Positions 14,702-21,812 of a DNA stretch of 21,812 nt are shown here, in pieces (the stretch's first letter is position 1; every line of letters begins with the position of its first letter). The stretch is from PWQG01 sp041685555. Its GTDB lineage: Bacteria > Pseudomonadota > Gammaproteobacteria > Pseudomonadales > Pseudohongiellaceae. The notes below the pieces were generated by a model that ran no database searches, had not been told where the DNA came from, and worked only from the letters and a program-made list of their open reading frames with translations. The stretch is taken from positions 1 to 21,812 of the forward strand of contig JAWLFN010000014.1 in assembly GCA_041685555.1 (NCBI GenBank), read 5' to 3'. A program made the position numbers and the translations under genes.

Positions 14702-15933
14702 GCTGCAGCCTGAAGCGCGACCCGGGACTGCAGGGCCCGCAGAATTTCCGCACGCCGGTTGGCGGCCTGTCGGGTCAGAATCACGAAGGGATACAGGCCG
14801 TCGGGTCCGGGAATGTAACCGGCAAAGTTGTATACACCAGTCAGGGTGCCACTCTTGCGGTAGATACCATCGACCTTGTCCAGTAGCTCGGCATGGGGCC
14901 GGAATACCTCCAGGATGTGCATCATGCCGGCACCGGTGGTGCGCTGTTCACGGGACAGGCCGGATCCTTCCGTCATCAGCAAGACGTCGGGGCGCTGGCC
15001 GTAGCCGCTGCCGTACAGGGCCTGCAGGCGCGCCTCCAGTGCTGTCTGTGCCGCCCCCACGGTGGCCGGATAACCATGTTCCCGGCCGCCCAGGGTCAAA
15101 AACAGCTGATTGGCGATGAAGTTGTTCGAGTAGTGCAGCAGGCCCTCGAGATTGTCCCGCAGGGTCTTCGAGCTGCGGTGGCGATAGAACAACTCCCAAT
15201 CCGCCGTGACCGCCTCGCGATGGAAATCATGGTCCGACACCACAATGCCGACCTCCTCCAGAAAATGCCGGAAGAGCTGCTGCACCTGTCGCAGTGCGTT
15301 GACCGGATCATCACCCAGGTTGATCCGCCGCTCGCCGCCCGGCGCCAGCTCCCGGGCCAACTCCCGCGCCAACGGAGTCAAAGGCGTCTGCGGCTCGCCG
15401 GACACCGGCGTGCCGCCCGGACTCCAGGCCAGGTTCACGGTATTGAAGTTCACCGCCAGCGCGCTGTTACGGGCCCCGTAGGGCTGCAGCGTGTCGGACT
15501 CGTAGGGCAGTGGCGGATCCGGTTCGAAAGCCGAGTCATCCACCACCAGTCGCCGCACATGTCGAACACCGCGCTCGGCCAGCGCAACGGCGATCAATGC
15601 CAGCTCCTCCGACACCAGGAAAGGATCCCCGAGGCCACGGATCAGCAGATCGCCCCGCGCATTGCGGTAAAAAAGCGTCTCGAAACGGAAATCCTCGCCC
15701 AGACTCTCCAGTGCCGCCTGCGCCATGGGAATCTTGATCAGGGAAGCGGGTGGCAGCGGCCGCTGCGGATTGATACGCACCAGTTCCTGGCCATCCGGCG
15801 AGCGCAGCATGACGCTACCGCTTCCAGCCATGGTCGTCAGTGGCTCTGGTGTAGTGGCTCCGAGGCTGGTCGAGGACAATATCAACGCCAACAGCAGAGC
15901 ACACAGCGCCCTGGGAAACACATCAGGCATCAT
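14524..15933 (-). CDS. D-alanyl-D-alanine carboxypeptidase/endopeptidase, S13 (PBP4/DacB-like) family
   Basis: This is an exported penicillin-binding protein of about 469 residues if it starts at 15933. The signal peptide is MMPDVFPRALCALLLALILS to about residue 26. Active-site motifs are SLIK (S64, K67), SNN (269-271) and KSGT (360-363, in place of KTG). GDPFLVSEEL and YGARNSALAVNFNTVNLAWS support the S13 fold. Such enzymes trim or cleave peptidoglycan cross-links in the periplasm. Start choice is uncertain: ATGs at 16047 (with AGGGA upstream), 15969, 15933 and 15930 are all possible; I prefer 15933 or 15930 because the hydrophobic signal then begins at once. The last 58 residues, rich in A, R, S and T, are encoded antisense to the RidA-like gene and do not look like a PBP4 ending, so this tail is an extension or a lost stop codon. 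Confidence 0.87.
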   Translation of the reverse strand: MMPDVFPRALCALLLALILSSTSLGATTPEPLTTMAGSGSVMLRSPDGQELVRINPQRPLPPASLIKIPMAQAALESLGEDFRFETLFYRNARGDLLIRGLGDPFLVSEELALIAVALAERGVRHVRRLVVDDSAFEPDPPLPYESDTLQPYGARNSALAVNFNTVNLAWSPGGTPVSGEPQTPLTPLARELARELAPGGERRINLGDDPVNALRQVQQLFRHFLEEVGIVVSDHDFHREAVTADWELFYRHRSSKTLRDNLEGLLHYSNNFIANQLFLTLGGREHGYPATVGAAQTALEARLQALYGSGYGQRPDVLLMTEGSGLSREQRTTGAGMMHILEVFRPHAELLDKVDGIYRKSGTLTGVYNFAGYIPGPDGLYPFVILTRQAANRRAEILRALQSRVALQAAAQARMRNRAATSTQALSGRLLAPTAIRLWRPRSPNTACIRSEAPLTTADCCVKVSLPAT

Positions 15934-16091
15934 CAGGTAAGCAACCACTCTATGACAGGCGGAGCGCATCACTTTACTGCACACGCCGCTCTTCTCACAA
16001 CCCGGTTTGATTTGAGGCGACCGACGGCCAGTGAGATAATGATGCATCTGTTCCCTGACAGACTTCCCTGAAAGCGAGGATCAAACGGCTC

Positions 16092-17576
16092 ATGACAGAC
16101 CGGGACACCAGCACACTGGTGAGATTGACTGACCGATTCCGGGAATTTCACCGCCTGAATCTGAGTCGGTACGATGCCTACAGCGAACTCTATGCCGACT
16201 ACCTGAGAACCGGTATGCGTCTGTTCGACATGCCTGTCGGTATCGTCAGTCGCATCCGTAACGGGCAGTACACGATTCTCGCTGTCGAGCCCGGTACCAC
16301 GGACTTGGCTGCCGGAGACTCCATGCCGCTGGGCCAGACCTATTGTTCCGCGGTAGTCAGCGAAGAGGCCACCATGGCAGTCAGTCACGCCGCTCGGGAC
16401 CCCGCCCTGTGCGGACATCCGGCATACCAGCGGATGGGTCTGGAGTCCTACCTGGCCGCGCCCATCCGGGTCAACGGCGAAATCCATGGCACGCTGAATT
16501 TCACGGCACCGGAGGCACGCAAGTACGCCTTTGACGAAACCGATGTGGAACTGATCGAACTGATGGCCGGCCGCATCGGACAGGTTATCGAGCAGGATCT
16601 GCTCGATCGGGACAAACAGCAGGCCCTCATCGAGTTACGGGAGAATACCGAGCTTTTTGAAAGTGCCTTCGAGTATGCCGCCATCGGGATGGCACTACTG
16701 AGCCCGGCTGGCCGCTGGCTGCGGGTCAACCGCGCGGTCACTGCCATTTTCGGCTTTTCCGAGGAAGAGTTATTGTCCATTGACTTCCAGACGCTCACTC
16801 ATCCCGATGACCTCGATACCGACCTCGGATTCGTACGCGAGATGCTGGCGGGCAAGCGCGATACCTTCCGCATGGAGAAGCGTTATTACCACAAGGCAGG
16901 ACACGAGATCTGGGCGTTGTTGAGTGTGTCCATGGTGCGTGAGGAGGACGGCACCCCGACGTATTTTGTCTCGCAGATCCAGGACATCACCGCGCGGAAA
17001 CACGCCGAAGCCGAGTTGCTGCGCCGGCAGAAGGAGCTGGAATCGTTGAACCGGAAACTGGATCGGCTTTCCACCACCGATCCACTGACCCAGCTTGCCA
17101 ATCGTCGCACGCTGGACGAGCGACTGCGGGAAGAGCTGAATCGCAGCTCGCGGACCGGAGCCCCCTTGTCACTGCTGATGGTGGATATCGACCATTTCAA
17201 ACATTACAACGACACCCATGGCCATCCCGAGGGAGACGTGGCGCTGCGGGAGCTGGCCGATGCCATGAAACGGGTGGCTCGCCAGCATGACATTGTAGTG
17301 CGCCTGGGCGGAGAAGAATTCACCCTGCTACTGCCACATACGGATGAAGCCGGTTGCCGGACTCTGGCGCAAAGGCTCAGCCGGGCCGTCAGTGAACTGC
17401 AGGGTCTCGAAGCACCGATTACGGTGAGCACGGGAGGCGCGACTTTGGATCCAGCCATGGGGACCGTCCGCACAGTGGATGGCGAGACCTTGCTGAAAAA
17501 AGCGGATGAGGCACTGTACCGGGCAAAAAAGGAGGGTCGCAACCGTCACAATCAGGCTTCCCGACTGACCCACTGA
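16092..17576 (+). CDS. Diguanylate cyclase with GAF and PAS sensor domains
   Basis: This 494-residue cytoplasmic protein has a GAF domain (about 25-175, GMRLFDMPVGIVSRI and GQTYCSAVV), a PAS domain with PAC segment (about 190-312, YFVSQIQDITARK) and a GGDEF domain (about 325-490). The signature is GGEEF (406-410), preceded by TDPLTQLANRRTLDERL and DIDHFKHYNDTHGHPEGD, so it should make c-di-GMP from two GTP. An RxxD inhibitory site (R397-D400) lies five residues before GGEEF, suggesting product feedback. The GAF ligand is unknown, and no membrane segment is seen. It is divergent from the S13 gene, with 158 bp between them. The ATG at 16092 has AGGA about 11 bases upstream, which is rather long spacing and may mean weak translation. 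Confidence 0.93.
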   Translation: MTDRDTSTLVRLTDRFREFHRLNLSRYDAYSELYADYLRTGMRLFDMPVGIVSRIRNGQYTILAVEPGTTDLAAGDSMPLGQTYCSAVVSEEATMAVSHAARDPALCGHPAYQRMGLESYLAAPIRVNGEIHGTLNFTAPEARKYAFDETDVELIELMAGRIGQVIEQDLLDRDKQQALIELRENTELFESAFEYAAIGMALLSPAGRWLRVNRAVTAIFGFSEEELLSIDFQTLTHPDDLDTDLGFVREMLAGKRDTFRMEKRYYHKAGHEIWALLSVSMVREEDGTPTYFVSQIQDITARKHAEAELLRRQKELESLNRKLDRLSTTDPLTQLANRRTLDERLREELNRSSRTGAPLSLLMVDIDHFKHYNDTHGHPEGDVALRELADAMKRVARQHDIVVRLGGEEFTLLLPHTDEAGCRTLAQRLSRAVSELQGLEAPITVSTGGATLDPAMGTVRTVDGETLLKKADEALYRAKKEGRNRHNQASRLTH

Positions 17577-17582
17577 CAGCCC

Positions 17583-17611
17583 TTCCTCCCGCGCCGTCAC
17601 TTCCCTATACT
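17583..17611 (+). promoter_or_regulatory. Possible promoter before the urate-oxidase-N-like gene
   Basis: TATACT (17606-17611) matches five of six -10 bases and lies 17 bases after TTCCTC (17583-17588), a poor -35 box. It is in the 95-bp gap after the diguanylate cyclase stop. The downstream GGAGG, seven bases before ATG 17672, is a strong ribosome site. Confidence 0.35.
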
Positions 17612-17671
17612 GGCGTCAGTAGTAGACTGTTTATTCCTGGACACTCAACAATCACAACCTGGAGGACGATC

Positions 17672-18313
17672 ATGGAACTCTTGTCACTGGATTTTCTGGC
17701 CCGCTGGTCACATACCCTGTTCGGCATCACCTGGATCGGGTTGCTGTATTACTTCAATTTCATCCAGGGCGGCTACTTCAAGCAGGCCACCCCCGAAGCG
17801 CTGGCCGACGCCAAGGCCAAGCTGGCGCCAAGCGCCCTGTGGTGGTTCCGCTGGGGAGCGATGTTGACCTTCCTCACCGGTCTCGTTCTCTTTGGTGTCA
17901 TCGGTGACCGCGTCAACAGCTTCATCGTGCTGGGTGCGACCATGGGTACGCTGATGTTCCTCAACGTCTGGCTGGTCATCTGGCCGAACCAGAAAATTGC
18001 CCTGGGCCTCGCCGAAGGCGGTGATGCCGCCGCGGCCGGCGCGAAAGCCCTGCTGGCCTCGCGCACCAACACGCTGTTCTCCGCGCCCATGCTGATGGGC
18101 ATGTTCGGCTCGTTCCATGGCGGCGGCAGCGGCGCCGTCCCGCTGGCATCGCAGGGTATGGGAATGGGCCTGATCGTGGCGCTGGTGATCGTGCTGGCGC
18201 TGGAGGCCAATGCGCTGTTCGGCAAGCAGGGACCGATGGCCACCGTCAAGGGCGTCATCATCTCCAGCCTCGTGCTGACCGTGGTGCTGGGGGCCATCCT
18301 TCAGGCCCTGTGA
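17672..18313 (+). CDS. Integral membrane protein, urate oxidase N-terminal (PuuD-like) domain only
   Basis: This 213-residue protein has about six hydrophobic helices. The start SLDFLARWSHTLFGITWIGL with H14, followed by YYFNFIQGGYFK, then WWFRWGAMLTFLTGL and WLVIWPNQKIALGL, fits the Urate_ox_N domain of membrane cytochrome-linked urate hydroxylase PuuD. PuuD carries a C-terminal cytochrome c domain; here the protein ends after the membrane part, with no CxxCH anywhere. Related stand-alone proteins are common and have often been labelled antitermination protein NusG in databases, which the sequence does not support. No purine-catabolism gene is nearby, so urate oxidation is unproven. The ATG has GGAGG at ideal spacing. 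A short hairpin follows the stop. Confidence 0.85.
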   Translation: MELLSLDFLARWSHTLFGITWIGLLYYFNFIQGGYFKQATPEALADAKAKLAPSALWWFRWGAMLTFLTGLVLFGVIGDRVNSFIVLGATMGTLMFLNVWLVIWPNQKIALGLAEGGDAAAAGAKALLASRTNTLFSAPMLMGMFGSFHGGGSGAVPLASQGMGMGLIVALVIVLALEANALFGKQGPMATVKGVIISSLVLTVVLGAILQAL

Positions 18314-18329
18314 GCCCCGTCACGGACGC

Positions 18330-18347
18330 CCCCGGCACGCGCCGGGG
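18330..18347. terminator. GC-rich hairpin between convergent genes
   Basis: CCCCGGC, a four-base loop ACGC, and GCCGGGG form a perfect 7-bp stem in the 57-bp gap between the stops of the membrane-protein gene and the lipoprotein gene. It lacks a T-run on either side, so it is a plausible bidirectional transcription barrier rather than a textbook terminator. Confidence 0.45.
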
Positions 18348-18370
18348 TCAGTCCCCGTCAGAAATGTGCC

Positions 18371-19579
18371 TTACGGAGCTGCCAGAAATTCCTGGATCAG
18401 CTCCGTCTTCTGTCCCAACGTATAGACTCCGTCCAGGTGCCCCCACGGCCCTTCTATCTCCTCGTACTGGCTGGACTTGCCCAGCTCCAGCAGAGTTTCG
18501 TGCGCCCGCCGCGCCAGATAGGGCTGCAGCAGCAGGTCATTGCTGGCCGGCAGGAACAGTGTCTTGGCGCGCACCGGTTCCAGACCGCTGCGCAGGTCCC
18601 CGGCGAAGCCGGCCATGAACAGCTGGTTGGCGCGCACCAGGTACAACACATGGTTGGCGTCGGCGTACCGGGTGCGGGCCTCGGCCGCGGCGTTGAGCTG
18701 CTCGACCACCCGGAAATCGGCGCGGATGTCCCGCAATGGCGCCGTCTCACCCGGCCCGCTGTCGACATACACCTGGTTGAACATCTCCGGGTGCATGGCC
18801 TGCAGCGTCACCATGCCCAGAGCCTGGCGCAGGCCGGTCGTGGGCGGCTGGCCGCCATAGTAGTCGCCATCGTTCCAGTCCGGGTCGGCCAGGATGGGAT
18901 TGGCCCACTGCTGTAGCGTGGCGATGGTCCACGGGTCGGCCGCGCCCATGCCGATCACGGAAATCACCCGCTCGACGAACTCCGGATAGGCGGTGGCCCA
19001 GTCCAGCGCCTGCAGCGAGCCCATCGAGGCGCCCACCACGGCATGCAGGCCCCGCACATCCAGACTGTCCAGCAGGGCTTTCTGTACGTTGACGAAGTCA
19101 CGGATGGTCACCACCGGGAAATCCAGCGCATAAGGCTCCCCGGTCTCCGGATCGATGCTGGCCGGGCCGGTGGTGGTGACCGCGGGGTTGTGTGGCTCCT
19201 GGTTCACCAGGGTGTCGGAGCTGATGACATAGTAGCGGTCGGTATCAATGGCCTTGCCCGGGCCGATCAGGTAGTCCCAGTAGCCGGGCTGTACATCGGA
19301 CTCGGCATAACGCCCCGCGGCATGACTGTTGCCCGAGAAGAAGTGCGTGATCAGGATGACATTGTCGCGGGCTTCGTTGAGTTCGCCATAGGCCTCCCAG
19401 CCCACGCTGACTTCCTCGATCACCTCGCCGCCATGGGTACGGAAACCGGTCGTGGTGAACACCTGCTTCTCCACCAGATCCACGGACGGGTCGACCGCGC
19501 AGGCGGCCAGACTGTGAAACGCCAACAGGGCCATCAGGAGACCCCGCGGGCCATGTAGACGGATGGTTCTGAAAAGCAT
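18371..19579 (-). CDS. Lipoprotein alpha/beta-hydrolase related to homoserine O-acetyltransferase (MetX)
   Basis: This 402-residue protein starts with a lipoprotein signal (LLMALLAFHSLAAC, lipobox LAAC, lipidated C27, followed by A, so probably sent to the outer membrane). The body is MetX-like: NVILITHFFSGNSHAAGR, GYWDYLIGPGKAIDTDRY (100-116), and the nucleophile elbow GASMGS with S185 (MetX: GGSMGG). Acid and base are D348 in LPASNDLLL and H381 in GPWGHLDGV, so the triad is intact. MetX itself is cytoplasmic and makes O-acetylhomoserine; an extracytoplasmic lipoprotein cannot easily use acetyl-CoA, so an esterase or other acyl-transfer role is more likely. The ATG at 19579 has AGGAG 8 bases upstream and is 5 bp after the ligase stop. 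The GTG at 19588 is less likely. Confidence 0.88.
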   Translation of the reverse strand: MLFRTIRLHGPRGLLMALLAFHSLAACAVDPSVDLVEKQVFTTTGFRTHGGEVIEEVSVGWEAYGELNEARDNVILITHFFSGNSHAAGRYAESDVQPGYWDYLIGPGKAIDTDRYYVISSDTLVNQEPHNPAVTTTGPASIDPETGEPYALDFPVVTIRDFVNVQKALLDSLDVRGLHAVVGASMGSLQALDWATAYPEFVERVISVIGMGAADPWTIATLQQWANPILADPDWNDGDYYGGQPPTTGLRQALGMVTLQAMHPEMFNQVYVDSGPGETAPLRDIRADFRVVEQLNAAAEARTRYADANHVLYLVRANQLFMAGFAGDLRSGLEPVRAKTLFLPASNDLLLQPYLARRAHETLLELGKSSQYEEIEGPWGHLDGVYTLGQKTELIQEFLAAP

Positions 19580-19584
19580 TCTGA

Positions 19585-21219
19585 TCACTCCTCTGCCTTT
19601 TCGCTCAGCAACAGATCACCATACTGCTCGCGCAGTTCGTTCTTGCGCACCTTGCCGGTCCCGGTTTTCGGCAGGCCGTCCACGAACAGCATGCGGTCCG
19701 GCATCCACCAGCGGGCCATGCGGCCATCGAGAAACTCCCGCAGGGTGCCTTCATCGATGTCGCCCTCCCGGTTACGTACCACCAGCAACACCGGTCGTTC
19801 ATCCCATTTTTCATGTCGCACGCCGATCACCGTGCATTCGCTCACGGCCGGATGCTGACTGACAATATTCTCGATCTCCAGGGAGCTGATCCACTCCCCG
19901 CCACTTTTGATCACATCCTTCTTGCGGTCGACCACGCGAAGATGACCACGGTCGTCGATCACCGCGATATCCCCGGTGGCCAGCCAACCATCGGGAAAGT
20001 CATCATGATCTTCCCGCCGGAAGTACCGACTGCAGACCCAGGGACCACGAACCCGGAGTTCGCCGCTGGTCTCGCCATCGTGCGGAAGCGGCCGGTCCTG
20101 TTCATCAAATATGGCCAGCTGTGTGCCGAATGCGGCCCGCCCGGCGGTGGTCTGCAGGCGGTAGCGCTCTTCGGCGGGCAGGCCCATGACCTGCGGCGTC
20201 GGCGGCAGGGACGTCACCAGGGGGCCGGTCTCGGTCATTCCCCAGATGGGCTGCCAGTAGATGCCGTAGCTTTCCTGGTAACGGCGCACCATCCCCAGCG
20301 GCGAGGCCGCGCCGCCGACACAGACCCGCTTCAGCGTGGTGTCCCGGACACCGTGCGCCTGCCAGTGCTGATGCAGGGTCAGCCAGATGGTCGGCACACC
20401 CAGACCCACTGTCACCCCTTCCCGTTCGATCAGCTCCGCCATGCTGGCTCCATCCATGCCCGGACCCGGCAAAACCAGGCGACAACCCGAAAGCGGCGCG
20501 GCGTAGGGAGCCCCCCAGGCGCCGACGTGATACAGGGTCACCATGGGCAGCAGCACCGTTTCCGTATCCAGGTCCAGCAGTTCACGCGAAGCGGCGGCCT
20601 GCGCATGCAGCACCACGGACCGATGCGAATACAGCACCCCTTTCGGGTTTCCGGTGGTGCCCGAGGTGTAGCACAACGCCGCGGCCGTGTTCTCGTCCAG
20701 ACGGGGCCAGTCGAAGGTCTCCGGCTGATCCGCCATAAGATCCTCATAGCAGTACAACGGCGACAGCGAGGTTTTCGGCATGTGCTCGCGATCCGTCATC
20801 ACCACGAATCCCTGCACGGTATCCAGCCGCTCCATCAGTGGTTCCAGGAGTTCCACAAAAGACAGGTCGACAAAGACCAGTCGATCCTCGGCATGATTGA
20901 TGATGTAATCAATCTGTTCACTGAACAGGCGTGGATTGACCGTATGCAGCACGGCACCGCTGCCGGAGACGGCGTAGTACAGTTCCATGTGCCGGTAGGT
21001 ATTCCAGGCCAGGCTGGCGATGCAATCGCCCTTGCTTACCCCGAGCTGCTCCAGCACGTGGGCCAGTTGGCCGCTGCGTCGCCAGAGCGCTTCATAACTG
21101 TAGCGGTGGATATCCCCTTCCACGCGGCGCGACACGACTTCCTGCTCCGGATGGAGCCGTCTGCCGTGATCCAGCAGATCGATGATCCGCAGCGGGGTGT
21201 CCATCATATTGCCGAGCAT
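19585..21219 (-). CDS. Medium/long-chain fatty acid-CoA ligase (AlkK-like)
   Basis: This 544-residue AMP-forming acyl-CoA synthetase activates a carboxylic acid with ATP and joins it to CoA. Visible motifs: P-loop-like YTSGTTGNPKGVLYSHRS, the GMTETGP adenine motif, GWLATGDIAVID with the hinge region VVDRKKDVIKSGGEWIS, and the catalytic C-terminal lysine in KTGTGKVRKNEL (about K523). The N-terminus MLGNMMDTPLRI resembles AlkK of Pseudomonas (MLGQMM...), which acts on medium-chain acids. The start at 21219 has AGGAG six bases upstream; the ATG at 21225 abuts the same site and is too close. It lies 28 bp after the permease gene and 5 bp before the lipoprotein hydrolase gene, in one apparent operon. 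Confidence 0.93.
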   Translation of the reverse strand: MLGNMMDTPLRIIDLLDHGRRLHPEQEVVSRRVEGDIHRYSYEALWRRSGQLAHVLEQLGVSKGDCIASLAWNTYRHMELYYAVSGSGAVLHTVNPRLFSEQIDYIINHAEDRLVFVDLSFVELLEPLMERLDTVQGFVVMTDREHMPKTSLSPLYCYEDLMADQPETFDWPRLDENTAAALCYTSGTTGNPKGVLYSHRSVVLHAQAAASRELLDLDTETVLLPMVTLYHVGAWGAPYAAPLSGCRLVLPGPGMDGASMAELIEREGVTVGLGVPTIWLTLHQHWQAHGVRDTTLKRVCVGGAASPLGMVRRYQESYGIYWQPIWGMTETGPLVTSLPPTPQVMGLPAEERYRLQTTAGRAAFGTQLAIFDEQDRPLPHDGETSGELRVRGPWVCSRYFRREDHDDFPDGWLATGDIAVIDDRGHLRVVDRKKDVIKSGGEWISSLEIENIVSQHPAVSECTVIGVRHEKWDERPVLLVVRNREGDIDEGTLREFLDGRMARWWMPDRMLFVDGLPKTGTGKVRKNELREQYGDLLLSEKAEE

Positions 21220-21247
21220 TGCCATCTCCTGCCAGGAAAACCGGTCA

Positions 21248-21812
21248 TCAGAACAGATTGAACAACAGAATCGCCAGCGCCAGTCCCATCAATGGTACCA
21301 CCACCGTCATGGCACCCACGGCCCAGTAGGCGTCCTTGTGGGATTCGTTGCAGATGCCACGGATGGTCGTGACGACGTAGCCATTGTGGGGCAACGAGTC
21401 GAGTGCCCCGGAAGAGATCGACACCACCCGGTGCAACTGTTCGGGATTCACGCCCATGTCCAGGTAATGGGGCCCCACCGCGGGCAGCGCGATGACCTGT
21501 CCGCCCGAGGCCGAGCCGGTCAGTCCGGCGATGGCGCTGACCGCGATGGCCGCGCCCACCAGCTCGTTACCCGGCAGGGAAGTCACCGCGACCACGGCCA
21601 TGTCGAACGCCGGCGTCACGCGCGCCACCCCTCCGAAACCGACCACGGCGGCGGTATTGCCGATCGCCACCAGCGCACCCGTGGTGGCGTGGCCCAGTGC
21701 CGCCTGCATGTCCCGGAAGAAACGCCAGTTGATGACCATCAGTGTCAGCACGCCACTGAGAAGGGCCACGATCAGCGCGTTTTGCATCAGGGTGTCGTGA
21801 TAGACGAAGGAC
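21248..21812 (-). CDS. GntP family permease, C-terminal part (gene starts beyond the window)
   Basis: The reading frame is open through the right edge of the window; about 187 C-terminal residues are visible. They contain four to five hydrophobic helices and features of the gluconate:H+ symporter (GntP) family: NALIVALLSGVLTLMVINW, GFGGVARV, SAIAGLTGSASGGQVIALP and SSGALDSLPHNGYVVTTI, ending with a helix LALAILLFNLF. GntP members import sugar acids or short hydroxyacids such as gluconate or 3-hydroxybutyrate; the substrate here cannot be read from sequence. The stop is tandem TGATGA. It is the first visible gene of the operon with the acyl-CoA ligase and the lipoprotein hydrolase. Confidence 0.87.
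   Translation of the reverse strand, partial: SFVYHDTLMQNALIVALLSGVLTLMVINWRFFRDMQAALGHATTGALVAIGNTAAVVGFGGVARVTPAFDMAVVAVTSLPGNELVGAAIAVSAIAGLTGSASGGQVIALPAVGPHYLDMGVNPEQLHRVVSISSGALDSLPHNGYVVTTIRGICNESHKDAYWAVGAMTVVVPLMGLALAILLFNLF

Noticed and set aside
14893..16071. 392-codon antisense frame over the S13 protein gene
   Set aside because: Sense strand has SxxK, SNN and KSG motifs in order; antisense product shows none.
19813..21261. 482-codon antisense frame over the acyl-CoA ligase
   Set aside because: Same kind of shadow; no domain, and it crosses the end of the permease gene.

Overview
This is a G+C-rich, densely packed chromosomal window with strong Shine-Dalgarno sites and protein types that suggest a gammaproteobacterium, possibly a Chromatiales/Ectothiorhodospiraceae-like or other halotolerant lineage. 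That placement is inference from gene content and codon style; there is no rRNA or marker gene in the window. No tRNA, rRNA, CRISPR array, transposase or phage gene was seen.

Layout. 1-2478: the 3' end of a SurE-like nucleotidase gene, convergent with a translationally coupled pair (DUF3175 protein, then a CBS-containing site-2 protease), then a DUF3775 protein. 2523-5091: a two-domain protein joining protein-L-isoaspartate methyltransferase to an erythromycin-esterase-like domain, and a SpoIIAA-like STAS protein. 5262-11327: the three modules of LigD (ligase, 3'-phosphoesterase, polymerase) as three separate genes. The first two form an overlapping minus-strand pair. The polymerase lies 3.6 kb away on the plus strand, beyond a long DUF748/AsmA-like envelope gene. 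The gap between the phosphoesterase gene and the DUF748 gene holds a truncated DUF488 gene that runs into a large inverted repeat. 11340-12725: a membrane PAS sensor kinase whose catalytic motifs are all degenerate. 12985-14701: a Tat-exported PLP aminotransferase followed by a Tat-exported RidA-like protein. 14524-15933: an S13 penicillin-binding protein whose C-terminus is antisense to the RidA-like gene. 16092-17576: a GAF-PAS-GGDEF diguanylate cyclase. 17672-18313: a membrane protein of the urate-oxidase N-terminal type. 18371-21812: a minus-strand operon of a GntP-type permease (partial), a medium-chain acyl-CoA ligase and a MetX-like lipoprotein hydrolase.

How they may work together. 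The left half collects functions often associated with stationary-phase or desiccation survival: end joining (LigD modules), isoaspartate repair, SurE, and SpoIIAA/DUF3175/DUF3775 proteins. The middle and right parts concern the envelope: S2P, DUF748, PBP4-like protein, Tat-exported enzymes and a lipoprotein hydrolase. The most distinctive points are the pseudo-histidine kinase, the exported aminotransferase/RidA pair, the split LigD with a DUF488 relic beside it, and the permease-ligase-lipoprotein operon.
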